Below are positions 10,718 through 25,986 of a stretch of DNA of 64,000 nucleotides, piece by piece (the stretch's first letter is position 1; the number at the start of each line of letters is the position of its first letter). A program made the translations under genes and the position numbers. This DNA is from Mrakia gelida (Eukaryota; Basidiomycota; Tremellomycetes; Cystofilobasidiales; Mrakiaceae). The stretch spans positions 434,001-498,000 of the forward strand of contig BRON01000008.1 of NCBI GenBank assembly GCA_024345305.1, given 5' to 3'. The notes beneath the pieces were generated by a model. It made no database searches. It saw nothing but the letters and a program-made list of their open reading frames with translations, and was not told the origin of the DNA.

Positions 10718-12209
10718 ATGTACTCTTCGAATGTATCTGAGGGCTCTGAGACTGGAGGGGACGAGTCGAGCACAATGGATGCAGGAGACTCAACGACGAC
10801 GTTCACCGAGTCGATGGCTGAGGTTTGGTTCAAGGAAGATCACGGTCAGTCTTTCCTTCCCTTCAAGACCCTTCTCGAGCTCTCGCTCAAACTCTACCGA
10901 CTCTATCTCTTCTTCCTCTCTTCAGGTCGACTGGTCCAAAGCTCGAACGAGGCTTACCGGTCCGTTTCTTTCACCTTTGTGCTCTTTCCTCATCTCGCGA
11001 GCTTCGTTCCGAGGTTCATCCTCTGTTCTCCCCTTCCCCACCGCTCCCCTTTGAATAGATGGCCAGCAGACGAGTGGCATCTTCATCACGAGGAACTCTG
11101 GACCGAGTGGAAAACCGCCTTCCTCAGCGAAGGAAAGGGGAGAGACGGAGTCGGCCGTGGTCTTTATCCTCCCGCGTGGGAGGGTTGAGGAGCTGCTTTC
11201 GATGAAGGGGTCGAGGTATCTCGATATTGGATGTGGAAGGAGAGGTGAGTCCGACGGTGCTGAACAGGCGAAAATGGATGTAGGACGTTCGAACCACGGA
11301 CGAGACGCGACGTCGTCGACGAAGCTGAGCTTCGGCTCTCCTCCTCCCTCAGCTGACTGGCTCTGTTCGATGGGAGATACGTTTCCGCTCTCAGAGGGAA
11401 TTGGTATCGACACCCAGCCTATTGTCCGAGAGTGAGTGGTCCTTCCAAGGTACGGCGAGAACAAAACCGAGGCTAAACTCGACGCGTCGTCTTTCGCCAG
11501 ATTCCTTCCTCCCAGTGTGTGTGGCGAACATGAGCTTTTAAATCCTAGCTACCTTCCCCCAAGATGACTCTTGCATTCTCTGATCACTTCGCGCAGTCTA
11601 CGACTGCTCTCAAAACCTTCCTTAGTGAGTTCTTTGAGAAAGAGCAGTCGTTTCGTTCAACTGACGACGCGTCTCATTTAACCCTCGTTGCAGCCCGGAT
11701 GAGTTCTTCGACGTAAGTAGAGCTTATTCGACCCTTTTAAACACTACCCACATCTAACCGGCTGCTCTATCGACCTCCAGGTCATCACCCACGCCTATCT
11801 CTATCGCTTTCGCACGGACGTTTTGGCCACCGAGGCCTTCGAGCTCATCGAAGAAGAGATCTCCATTACCCAGGTCGGAAAAAGGAACGTCGGTGAGTTG
11901 GATCAAATCGCGCTTCCTTACTGAAGCGAAGAAACGAGGAGTTGAAACTGACACGTCGCGTCGCCGGTCTCGACCCCAGATCCTCACTCTGATCTCCTCG
12001 GTGAGACCTTCTTCAGGGTCTGCTATCATATTTTCTCGCACGCGAGCTGGTTCCTCCAGCGAGCGGGATACTCGGAGGAGCAGTCGTCGATCTGGGAGGA
12101 GAAGTGTTTGGACGGGCTGGAGGGTTTCAGGGAGTGCGAGCAGGAGATGGGAGGGTTCGCTCGACTGCATCTAGTGTACGCTGTGAAGAAGAGTGATGGG
12201 GCTGTCTAA
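10718..12209 (+). pseudogene. Frame-disrupted fungal SAM-dependent methyltransferase
   Basis: Segments of a fungal class I (UbiE/LaeA-like) methyltransferase follow in the right order. The N-terminal part reads G-R-L-V-Q-S-S-N-E-A-Y-R-W-P-A-D-E-W-H-L-H-H-E-E-L-W and runs to G-L-Y-P-P-A-W-E-G. Motif I is S-R-Y-L-D-I-G-C-G. The next strand is G-I-G-I-D-T-Q-P-I. Then come E-F-F-D-V-I-T-H-A-Y-L-Y-R-F and a C-terminal Q-R-A-G-Y plus L-D-G-L-E-G-F-R-E-C ending at TAA 12207. These do not share one frame. The N-terminal frame hits TGA right after W-E-G at about 11185, while motif I is in the next frame. A second break lies between about 11545 and 11710. Either the gene is decaying, or there are base errors or unseen introns. 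The methyltransferase origin is likely; an intact protein is not. Confidence 0.55.
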
Positions 12210-13068
12210 ACGGCCGGTCTCAAGACGTACAACTCGGTATCTCGAAAGCAAAACGAAAAGTCGACTTGAGCGACGATCGCGACTACTCCGCTCATGTATG
12301 TGGCGTCGACTCCTCTCTTCTCTTTCCGCAGCATCGTCGAGAAAGAAATAAAAACTGTCCTACGCGAGAGTAGAAGACATTCTTGCTCGAGAAAGACGAG
12401 GGAAGCGAAGGAGACGACAACAGGCGGACGCGTCGTCGCTCTCGTCCCTCGCTTCTTCTACCGTAATCTGGCTTCAGATGATTGCTTATGCCTGCCAGAG
12501 CACTGCCATGGACGATAATTGAAAGACTTGAGTATTAGGAGTCAACTGGGATTCTGCAGGAACAGTTCTCTGCGCCGAGGTCGATCTCGTTCGACCTGCC
12601 TCCTTCGCCGTCGCCTCCCACCCTCACTCGAGTCACAGAGCGCCTCCAGCTTTCTCACAGAAGCTGTTGATGGTACTAGTATGAGCTCTGAGCCGTCGGT
12701 GGGTTGTATGAAGCTAAGCGGTACCAGAGGGAACGCGACGAAGTGGTCTTGACGACCGAGCTCACCTCCTTCCCTCCCTTCCTTCCCTCGCCTCCAGACC
12801 TTCCCACGTCGCTCGTGACACCTCAGACGGCTGAGTATACCTTCTCGGAAGTGCTCACAAGTCGGGGGTAGCCTCTGGGAAGTCGTTGAGGCTGTGAAAG
12901 TCGCGTCGAGAACGGATCGTGCTTCAAAACGAGCCAGGAGGTCAGGAAAAAAAGGTGCCATTGATTCTGGAGCAGGAAGATAAATACAAAGAGCATTACT
13001 AGAGTGTGCGAGAGTTACTATCAAACAAGCCAGTAGGTTTCTTTGACCATGTTAGCGAAACAGTCGTG
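12210..13068. other. Intergenic, about 0.86 kb; no gene recognised
   Basis: Short frames occur on both strands but none has motifs or a consistent exon chain. One ACGCGT site lies near 12428. Confidence 0.45.
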
Positions 13069-13418
13069 TTACTCTGGCCTTCCTGGATAGTCCCATACCC
13101 TTGGAGCGATGCGAAGGGGGAGGTACATTATCTGAGAGGAGGAAAGTGGGATTGAAGGTCAGCCACGAGCTCTCCTATACTTCCACGACCACCATCCGAC
13201 ACTATGGACTCCCCAGAAGGAGTCTACGAGAGAAAGAAGCAAAAACTCACAGTAGGAAGGTCTAAAGAGAAGGAGGAAGAGCGAGCTCGACGATTTTGAC
13301 GGAGGGCTGAATTCGAAAAGCGTGACCCGGCGAGGCGGAAAGCTGTATCTCGAGCTCATCGACGCCAGAAACTCAACGACCACCATCTCTGCCTACCTCT
13401 GAACAGAGCAGAACCCAT
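13069..13418 (-). CDS. Probable small mitochondrial protein, 62 residues
   Basis: Three exons (13418-13397, 13354-13251, 13131-13069) total 189 nt in one frame. The first 40 residues are rich in Arg, Ser and Ala with almost no acidic residues (M-G-S-A-L-F-R-A-R-D-T-A-F-R-L-A-G-S-R-F), typical of a mitochondrial presequence. The tail I-M-Y-L-P-L-R-I-A-P-R-V-W-D-Y-P-G-R-P-E looks conserved, with a Trp-Asp-Tyr-Pro-Gly core. The second intron (13250-13132) has GTGAGT, CTGACC and CTCAG. The first is only 42 nt with no clear branch site, so the N-terminus is tentative. The gene is divergent from the XPB gene, with 27 bp between start codons. No family recognised. Confidence 0.45.
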
Positions 13419-13445
13419 CGTCACTACTAGAGAGTCAAGAGCGAT

Positions 13446-17592
<4,147 letters not shown>

Positions 17593-18037
17593 GGGAGTCG
17601 AGTTCGAGTTCGAGTCGCGTCGTCGCTTTCCATTTTTACGCCTTGAGTTACGTTTTCCTTTCATTTCATCGCTCTTATGTTGTCATCGCTTCCTTAGCAT
17701 ATCCATGTACCCCCATACCTGTATCTCCTCTCTCTCTCGTTCTCTCTTTCTCCTGGCAAGCCGGCGAAGATAGAAACGAAGGTGTGTGTGATCAAAAGAA
17801 GGTAAGACGAGTCCTGCGAAAAAGCTAGGACGGTCGACGCGAAACGAACTTGTGGGAAACGTTCCGCGAACAAGCAAGAGAGGGGTGAGAAGAGGTGTAA
17901 AAGACGAAAAGGAACCGATCCCAGAAAACCCAAGAGGAAGAATAGAGGGAGGGAGAGAGAAGATGCTCTGGACTGAAGGAGGGTATCGCGGCGAGAGAGG
18001 AGAGAGAAAGGCTACAACGGAGTAAGCTAGGACGCGA
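17593..18037. other. Convergent 3' intergenic region
   Basis: This lies between the 3' ends of the XPB gene (plus) and the Rds1-like gene (minus). It changes from C/T-rich to G/A-rich at about 17760, as expected where two 3'-UTRs meet. No gene is seen. Confidence 0.6.
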
Positions 18038-19971
18038 TTAAGCGGAGACCTCGTCGGAGGTGAGTCCGAAACCGAGGATGATGGGTCTGTTGGGAGAGAG
18101 GGGAGTGAAAGGGAAGAGTCAGCGAGACGTCGACGAGGGGACGAACGCGACGAGGAGTTGAAAAGGCGAGGACGAGAGGAGGAGAAGACTCACCCAGCAA
18201 CGGTGTTCTCGTCGGAGAGCTCAGTGGGGTCGGAGACGGTGGCGATGACTCCGTCTGTAATGAAGAGAGGGAAGGGAGAGTCAGCGAACGAGTTCGAAGA
18301 TTTGAAGACGAGATGCGTCGAGATCGCGATTAAGTTTCGAGACCGATATCGAGACGAGAGAACCAGATACTCACAAGCAATACCCTGGAGGTTAGCGGGG
18401 AGGGTGACGTAGTGGTCAACGTTGATGAAGTTGGACGAGACGGTCAATCCAGAGAAGATGATGAGGAACTCGGTCTGTCCGGTGGTGGTGAAGTCGAGGT
18501 GGACGGAGTCTCCAGCCTTGTAGGCTCCAGTGACGGCGGCGGCGGGGAAAGCGGTGACGGGGAGGGTAGGGTTGGTCTCGGGGCAGGAGGTGATGAAAGC
18601 GGCAGCGATGCTGAAGAAGGAGAGAGGGAAGGGGAGCCGCGTGAGCTGTGACTTCGTGTTTCGATTCGGCTCGTGTTCTCGCTTGCTCTCGAAGACTCAC
18701 GAGTAAACCTGGGAGAATCCGAGAGGGGTGTCCTCGGGTCCGGACCAAGCTGAGGAGAGGAGGGGAAAGGGAAGGAGGAAGGGTAAGCACGAGAAGGGAT
18801 CTTGCGATGTCAACGTGTCCAGACGAAGACTCACCAGATCCCTTCAGAACAGCCGAGTTCATCCAAGCCCTAGGATTGAAGAAACTCATCGTTAGTTCAC
18901 TCGTCGAGACTGTGTTGGGATAGAGAGATGAGACTCACTGGTGTCGAGCCTCGGTGGTAAGGATGGATCCGGCGGCGGTCTGAAGAGGGAAGAGGAGGAC
19001 GCGTCAGTTGAGTCGTCGAGGGAAAACAGAGAGGGAACCTCAACTCACGACGTAAGCAGGATCGGTGATCTTGTTAGCGGCTCCGAGGTAAGCAGTGACT
19101 CCAACGTTCTCGATGGCGGAGGAGAGTCCGAGGACTGAGCGAAGAAAGAAGACGACGAAGGTCAGCGTCGACGTCGCGAACATCGATCCATCTCGAACGA
19201 AAGCTTCACTCACATCCGGCGACGTCAGTGTAAGGGAATTTGTAAGAGCAAGGAGCAGTAGCGGTATCTCCGAGAGCTCCCTGGAGGAAAGCGACGTGCT
19301 GAGCCTGGAGGAGAAAGGATGAAGGGACGAAAGGTCGGTCAGCATCGAGACAAAAAGAGGGAGGGGAGCGAGGGAAAAAGGTCGAGCTCGAACGAACCTC
19401 GTGCTGTCCGACCTGGACGACTCTCTTCCTGACCCAGGAGGGGAATCCAGCGTTGGTGAAGGCAGCAGCGTCGTACTTAGCGAGAGCCTCACTGGAAAAG
19501 AAGAAAAAGAGGCGTTGTTAGAACGCGTTGAAGGAAAAGAGCGATCGATGGAGCGCGAGGAGGTTGGGACGGAACGAACGAGTAGCTTTGGAACAACAAC
19601 AGGAAGGGGTAGGGAAAAGTCAGCGAGGTGATACGACTTTGAAGCGGGAAGGGAAGCTATAGAAGGAGACTCACAAGGCGTTCTCGAGGTGCTCGAGGGT
19701 AAGAGCGTCTGTTGAAGGAGGGGGGGAGAAACGGTAAACAACTCGGAGTCGAACGACTCCTCGAGCGGGAGGGAGAGCATGGGGAGGAGGACGAACACTG
19801 AAGGATGGCTGGAGGAGGAAAAGAGAGAGAAGAAGGAGAGTCGGTAGGTGCGAGGGAAGGGAAGGGGAGGGAGAGAAGGGACTTACTAGTATCGATGTTC
19901 TCAGCTCGCTTGACGGTAGCGGCGGAAGCGAGAGCAGCGGCGGAAAGGGCAGCGATGGAGGTGAAGAGCAT
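18038..19971 (-). CDS. Secreted ferritin-like (Rds1/desiccation-related) stress protein
   Basis: About 11 short exons join in frame to give a protein of roughly 300 residues. The N-terminus is a signal peptide (M-L-F-T-S-I-A-A-L-S-A-A-A-L-A-S-A-A) followed by a Kex2-like K-R. The Ferritin_2 features of the Rds1/pcc13-62 family follow: T-L-E-H-L-E-N-A-F, V-G-Q-H-E-A-Q-H-V-A-F-L, A-P-C-S-Y-K-F-P-Y-T-D-V, E-N-V-G-V-T-A-Y-L-G-A-A, and A-A-G-S-I-L-T-T-E-A-R-H-Q-A-W. The Glu and His residues in these helices are the usual di-metal ligands. A beta-rich C-terminal half follows, typical of fungal members. The S. pombe Rds1 gene responds to nutrients and stress; regulation here is not visible. Stop TAA at 18038-18040. 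Confidence 0.87.
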
Positions 19972-21265
19972 CTTGAGTAGAGTGAAAGGAGTGTGGGTTT
20001 GTTGAGGAGGGGAAAGGTATTAAAAGGGAAGAGTAAAGTGGTGTTGACGGTTGATGGAGAGAAGAGAAAAGAGGAGCTGGCCTTTGCTTTTCAAGCTCGC
20101 GTCTCTTTTCCTCGGCCCTCACGGGACTTCGGAAGAGGGTCGCTGATCGAAAGTTCGAGGAGCGCGAATGCACTTTCGCTGGTTCTCGATGACGGCCCCC
20201 AGGCGTTCCTTCAATTTTGCTTCGTTCGGAGCGAGGTTGTTCCGGTTGGTGTGAGATTTTGTTGCTGCTAAGAGAGAAGGCGCGTCCCTGAACTCGACGA
20301 GGACTGAGCAAAGAAAATGGGTGAGTCGCGAATCGTTCTGATGGAAGGGAGCAGAGCAGTTTGGCGATGAAGCCTCTCCGAGAGGGAGCAAACTAAACCT
20401 TCAAGAGAGCAAGGAGGGGCTGGCTGGCTGGTAACTCACCCCGAATTCGCCATCTGACCTCGATGGAACGCAGACCAAAAGAAGATCAAAATCAACGCGT
20501 CGCTCTTTTCTTCGAACAACAACAACAGTTGACCCATCTATGGGTCTCCCTTCCCAATCCTCCTAAGCGGCCGTCAGGGCTCCACGTCGGTTCCTGATCA
20601 TCCTCGTCAATGAAGGAAGAACGAAGAGAGGAACCGACGACGCGTCGTCCTCCCTGAACGACTCATCCACGAATCACATCGAAGACGGCCTCAAACCAAA
20701 GAGCCAGACGCGTTGAAGCGCGAACGAGCGGCCTTTGGTCTGTTCTGGCCCTGTTGTGATCGGCTTGTGTGAGCTCCGAAAGCCAAAAAGAGGGTCGAAG
20801 GTTGGGAATCGACATCGAGGCCGAACGAGGGGGTCGACGCGTCGCTCTTGATGTTGAAGATCAGTGATGAGAGAGAGAGATCAACACGCTGGGCACGACT
20901 GCTGAGAGATCTCTGCAGCACCCCGGAAGCGGGATGGAAGCTCCGAGGGGTGAAAAAAGGAGGAGAGAGAACGAGGAAGAAGGAGGGACGGCACGAGAGA
21001 AGCTCAACCTCCCTCCCTCCCGCTCCCTCGTTCGTTCGTTCTTCCAACCTTCCTCCGACCCGGAGAACTCAACTCTCCACCTCGGCACCCCCCACCGACT
21101 ATCTCTCCTCCCATCCCCATCCTCTCAACCAACCGTAACGGCTAAAGACGCGTCGTCCGTCCCTCTCCTCCTCTTCAGCCTCCTCGCCCCCAGCCAAGAA
21201 CCCAAACACCAACGACATACCAATCCACGCACAAGATATGCGAAACCCAAAATAGACCCCCTCGT
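19972..21265. other. Intergenic, about 1.3 kb; Rds1-like promoter and downstream flank of the Smr gene
   Basis: Two minus-strand genes flank it. ACGCGT sites occur at about 20495, 20640, 20708, 20836 and 21149. A minus-strand ATGGCGAATTCGG followed by a GTGAGT donor near 20437 can be spliced into a frame near 20340. That frame runs on through the Rds1 signal peptide, so I read this as chance or a 5'-UTR intron. No gene is supported. Confidence 0.45.
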
Positions 21266-23174
21266 CTACATAACCACACAATCCCCATTCTTCTTCTCCA
21301 ACTCGTTCCCGAGCTCTCGTCCTCGACTCGCTCCTCCTCCTCCTCCATTGAGTTTTACGATGAGCACACCGGAGTTGTGAGGGTCGAGACGGGCGTCGAG
21401 GTTGTATCTGCGAGTAGTGGCGTGGGGATGGTGGTGGGAGGGAAGCGAAACGAAGCGAGCGACGAGTTGGGCGGAGGCGGAGCGAGCGGAGAGAAGGCGA
21501 TGGCGGAGCGAGATACGCGAGGAGATGAGGTGGGCGAAGCGGGCACGCAAAGGGGGTGAAGGGGTGAGAAGAAGAAGGGAAGGAACGGGTGGGTGAGTTC
21601 GAGAACACGGCGACGCGACGAGGTTTGGCTTCGAGCTCGAGGCGACTCACTTCTCCATGAGTCCTTCAATCGCAGGCTTGATTTTCGATACGTGAGAGGC
21701 TGAGTGGTTACCTTTGCCTGCGAAATGACCCCACCGTCCAAGATGAACCGAAACGCGTCAGTTGAGTGCTCGAACGAACGACGAGGGAACCGGTTCGGTC
21801 GGGTTGGGTTTGGCGAACTGATACCTCACCAACAATGAACTTGATAACTCACCAACAATGAACTTGATCTCCGAGTCCCCTCGCTGCTGAGCGTTCTGGA
21901 TCTCTGTTTCTGATTTCTCGACGGCTGCGAGCGAGAACGAACCGAAGGAGGGTTGGAGCGTGAGTGAGCGAAACGAACGCGAAGGCCGGAACGAGGGAAG
22001 AGACGACGAGAGGAAGGTTGAGACGCGCACTCACCCTCCTTAACATACAATCCATGCAGATCGATCGTTCCAGGTGGAGAGTCCGTGTTGTTTTGGTAGT
22101 AGATCCAGTCCCGAGCCTGGAACGAATCAGCCAGGCGGCGCGTCAGCACGAGCGAAGGGTTGAGTTGAGGTTCGAGTTCGGAGGGTTGGGACTCACCTCC
22201 TGATCAATCTGCTGCTTCCTCCTCTGATGAGACTTCCCCTCCTCGCTCAAGGAATGAGCGGCTCCTCCGTCGCCGCGAGAGTAGGCTTGTTTGGATTTCT
22301 CGAAGCAGCTGCAGGCGAACGAAGACGAGAACGCGAAAGGTCAGCTCGACTTCGACTCGCCTCTCCTTTCTCCCCTCCCAACCAACCCTCGTTCTCTCCA
22401 CCCAATCCAGCCCACCCAATCACGGAACCGAACCGAAAGTAAATGCACTCACTCCCTCATCTGATCCCCCTCCTTCCTCGCTCGATCCCTCATCTCCATG
22501 TACTTCGCGTTGCTCTGGTTGACCATGTTCGCGTCCTGGCCTCCAGCGTGGTAGGGTCCGGTGACTTGACCGTATTGACCTGCTTGGTTGCCAGAGGAGG
22601 GTTTGTAAGGTTGCTGGTGCTGCTGGGGTTGTTGTTGCTGGGGTGGGTAGGACTGAGGAATGAAGGGGAGGAAGGGAGGGAAAGGGTGAGCTCGCCGCGA
22701 GTTTGAGAGAGAGGAGAGAGAGAGAGAGCTCGTTTGAACGAGAGGGAAGAGTGAGTGAGAGGGGTGGAGGAGGGAATGACTGAGTGTTGTTGTTGGTTGC
22801 CCCATGCCTTGAGAAAGGAAGTGAGAGGGAGAAGAGAGCTTGAGCTCGACGAAGCAAGGGAGGGACGGGCAAATGAATAGCTCCACTCACTCCTCCTTGC
22901 TGCTGCTGTCCTCCTCCTCCGGGATACTGCTGCTGACCCTGCTGTTGTCCTTGCTGCTGGTTGTTGTTGTTGTTCCCAGAGCAGAAGATCTAGAAGCCAT
23001 CCCGAACCAAAGGGAGGGCGAGAGAGGAAAGAGTCAGAACGGGAGGGAAGGGATGGATGAGCTCGAGCTCTCCGTTTCCTCCTTCTCTTCTCTCAGCTCG
23101 AGAGAACGTACCTGCTGCACACACGAGAAGAGCATCTTCAAGAGGTTCATGTTCTGGTCGTTTTGCCGGGTCAT
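21266..23174 (-). CDS. DUF1771-Smr domain protein (putative endonuclease, Cue2/N4BP2-like)
   Basis: The start M-T-R-Q-N-D-Q-N-M-N is at 23174 and the stop is at 21266. After a Gln/Asn/Gly-rich region and a second Gln/Pro-rich exon comes DUF1771: Y-M-E-M-R-D-R-A-R-K-E-G-D-Q-M-R-E, then a helix with S-K-Q-A-Y and G-A-A-H-S-L-S-E-E-G-K-S-H. The Smr domain then reads T-I-D-L-H-G-L-Y-V-K-E-A, G-K-G-N-H-S and L-D-P-H-N-S-G-V-L-I-V-K-L. In related proteins Smr domains cut RNA or DNA; Cue2 cleaves mRNA at stalled ribosomes. D-L-H-G-L, G-x-G-x-H-S and the terminal strand are all present, so the nuclease core looks intact. The domain is split by introns, and one donor lies in a 21-bp tandem duplication (21825-21868). 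Confidence 0.87.
21825..21868 (-). repeat. 21-bp direct repeat duplicating a 5' splice site
   Basis: An identical 21-bp block occurs at 21825-21845 and 21848-21868 (23-bp period). On the minus strand each copy ends an exon-like sequence with G followed by GTGAG, so two possible donors lie 23 nt apart. The outer donor (GTGAGT, 21852-21847) keeps the Smr frame into G-K-G-N-H-S. The inner one (GTGAGG, 21829-21824) would add 23 nt and shift the frame. Confidence 0.85.
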
Positions 23175-23675
23175 CTTCGCTGGGAAAGAGAAGAGGGACG
23201 AGGCGAGGCGGAGGGGGTCGTGGTTTGAGGAGAGGAGAAAGAGGAGGAGGGGAATCGATGAGGGGGAGAGAGCGGAGTATCAAGCTTGACGGGCAGGTTT
23301 GTTTGGTTGGCGAGTGCGAGGTGAGAAATTTGCTCGAGATGGGAAGGAAGAGGGGCGGGAAAGAGAAGAAAAACTTCACGCTTCGGCGAAGGAAAGGGGA
23401 GGGCCGAGGCTGAAGGGAAAAGCGATCGTGGCTGAAGAGGCGATCGTGGTTGCTAGGCTACTTTCGCTTGCCGCTGCTAGGTCTCTGGAAGATTTTCCGG
23501 ACTTCTGCCTTCAAGACAGCTTTCCTCATATGTCAATTTTTCCCATGAGCAGATTTTCATCTTTTCAAAGCTCATCGAGCCTCCCCAGCGAGCTCTCCCA
23601 AATCAGATCCGCCTCCTCCCCTTCAACTTCGAGTCAAGCTCACCTTCCCCTCCCTTCCTTCCCTCCCCCCCTCCT
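23175..23675. other. Divergent promoter region between the Smr gene and GPI18
   Basis: G/A-rich toward the minus gene and C/T-rich just before the GPI18 start. No gene is seen. Confidence 0.6.
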
Positions 23676-25642
23676 ATGGGCATTCTCCCCTCCACCCACT
23701 CCCTCTCCTCCCTCCTCTTCCTCTCCCTCCTCTACCGTGTGCTCATCACCTCCCTCCTCCGACTCTTCACTCTCTACGTCCCCCTCTTCGACGCCTCTCC
23801 TGACTTTGTTCTCCCTCGAGGGTTCTTCCTCCAATCGTTCGTTCGATGGGATGTCATCTGGTTCCTAAGAATCATCCAACAAGGAGGTTACACACACGAA
23901 CAGGAAACAGCCTTCGCTCCAGGATGGCTGTGGGTCATCAAGAGGATGGGCAGACTCGTAGGGAGGACGAAGGATTGGTGGGGAGTCAAGGTGCCAGAGA
24001 TGAGTGCTGAGACGTTGATGCTCGGAGGGAAGGGGGTAGATAATTTGGTTCTGGGGGGAGTGATAGCGAGCTGGGCGTGTGGGATGATGGCTACGGTCGT
24101 CCTCTACAGGTCAGTGAGATGTTGGGGCGAGCTGAGGAGATGGGACGAGCGAACGAAGCTCACCCTCCCTTCCCTTCGTTTTGATCAGACTCACCCTCCG
24201 ACTCACCTCCTCCCCTTCCTTCGCCCACCTCACCTCCCTCGTATACATCATCTCTCCCTCCCCAGGAGCTCTCGTCTCCCCTTACACCGAACCCCTCTAC
24301 GCCTTCCTCACCTTCAGTGGAATGCTCGCCACATCAGCAACTCCCAAATCCAAACTTCGTCTCCCAGCCTTCCTCCTCGCAACACTCTTCTTCGCCCTCT
24401 CCACGAGCGTTCGACCACTGGGGATCATGAATGCTGGATACGTGATTTGGGGACTGGTTGTAGAGCCTTGGCTGCAAGGGAGAGGGAGGGGTTGGAAGGT
24501 GAGCTCGAGTTGAGCGACCTTCCTTCGAGTTGTTGAGCTCGACGCGAGAGAGCTGACCTTCATCTGCTGCAGGTCCTCCCTCGACTTCTCCTCGCCTCCA
24601 TCCTCACCCTCGCCATCGCAGCACCCTTCATCAAATCCCAATACACCTTCTACCACCAGTTCTGCACCCCTCGTCTCCCTCCCTCCCCCTCCTCTTCGCT
24701 AGCAAGACCGGTCTGGTGCGACCGACGCGTCCCGCTCGTTTACACTTTCGTTCAGAAGGAGTATTGGTGAGTCCAACCCACCCGCACCTTTCCCTCCGCA
24801 CCCTCTCTTCCTCACCACTCCCTCCCTTCCTCAAAACTAAACCGTTTCTCGTTCGTGGCTGTCGCAGGAACGTCGGCTTCCTCTCCTACTTCACCCCTTC
24901 CCAACTCCCCAACTTCCTCATCTCCCTCCCCATCTACCTCCTCCTCCTCCACACCCACACCTTCACCCTCCCACATCAGTACAAGACCTACATCCACCCC
25001 CTCCTCCCTCCCTCCCTCGCTTGCCTCGTCACCGAAACGGCTCAAACTCTTGCGCGAGCTCTCCTCCCAAAAACAGTCCTCGACGAAGCTCAACGCGCCT
25101 TATCACCCTCCGAAACCCTCCTCGCAACGAGGAATGAGCTCCTCCCGTATTTGCTGCACTCGCTGGTTCTAACGGGCGTGCTGTTCTTCAACTCGCATGT
25201 GCAGATCGTGTTGAGGTTGGCGCAGACGAACCCGGTCGTTTGGTGGGGGGTGGCGAGTTTGGTGGGGAGGAGGGAGGGTGGGTTTGTTGCTCCTCCTCCT
25301 TCGCCGGTGGACATCGAGGTAGAGGGGGTGGGGGTTGGGGTGCTGGAAGAGTTGGAGAAGGAGCCGAAGAGGGTGGAAGGAGAGGGGAGGGGGCAGGAGG
25401 AGGAGGAACCGCACCCGACGCGTCGTTCAACTTCGCCGGACTCGACGAAGAAACCACTACGGAAACGACGACGGGTGGGTCGATCCCCTTCTCCCCCGCC
25501 GCCGCCGGAGGAGGAGGAGAAGGTGGTGGTGGTGCTGGGAAGGAGGAGGATGTACTTTTGGGGACGCGTTTATCTGGGCTGGGTGGTCGTTTGGGGGTTG
25601 GTAGCTACGTTGCTTTGGGCGGGGTTTTATCCGCCTGCTTAG
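23676..25642 (+). CDS. GPI18: GPI mannosyltransferase 2 (PIG-V/Gpi18)
   Basis: This is an ER multi-pass mannosyltransferase that adds the second mannose to the GPI anchor. Four exons (introns at about 24110-24187, 24499-24573 and 24767-24867) join in frame. Family landmarks: an N-terminal transmembrane segment; V-R-W-D-V-I-W-F-L-R-I-I-Q-Q-G-G-Y-T-H-E-Q-E, with E-T-A-F-A-P-G-W next; I-S-P-S-P-G-A-L-V-S-P-Y-T-E-P-L-Y-A-F; S-V-R-P-L-G-I-M-N-A-G-Y; F-I-K-S-Q-Y-T-F-Y-H-Q-F-C; and N-V-G-F-L-S-Y-F-T-P-S-Q-L-P-N-F. The R-W-D loop holds the presumed catalytic Asp. An unusual Pro/Glu/Arg-rich insertion of about 90 residues lies before the last transmembrane segment (W-V-V-V-W-G-L-V-A-T-L-L-W). Overall length is above the family average because of it. 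Confidence 0.93.
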
Positions 25643-25986
25643 CATAAGATGAGGTCTGCTTGGACTTTGGGTTGAGGAGGGAGAGGGAGAGGGGAGGGGG
25701 AGGGAGGAGGGGGATGGAGGAAGAGGAAAGGCGCGTCGAGGTTGAACGAGTTGTCGCTCGCTATTTCTTTTCCTTCTTCGCTCGCTCGGCAGAGAGAAGT
25801 GTTGAAACGATGCACCTTGACTTTTTTCCTCTGAGAAGTTGAGGATGTTCTTCCGTCGTCTGGGAGACTAACTGGATGATGTCAGCTCGACGAGGGAGTC
25901 GAGGAGGAGCAGACGAGAGAACGAGTTGAGCTCAAACCATCACCCTCCTCCCTTCCCCATCCATCCTCTCGCTCCTCAGCAAAGCC
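25643..25986 (+). other. Intergenic, GPI18 3' flank and BTB gene leader
   Basis: G/A-rich first, then C/T-rich just before 25987. No gene is seen. Confidence 0.5.

Noticed and set aside
11565..12209. A separate gene starting M-T-L-A-F-S-D-H-F-A-Q-S at about 11565
   Set aside because: Splicing does not keep it in frame with the downstream F-D-V-I-T-H segment, and that segment fits the methyltransferase C-terminal half.
19901..20440. Two-exon minus frame starting M-A-N-S upstream of the Rds1-like gene
   Set aside because: It overlaps the promoter and runs out of frame through the Rds1 signal peptide; no motif.
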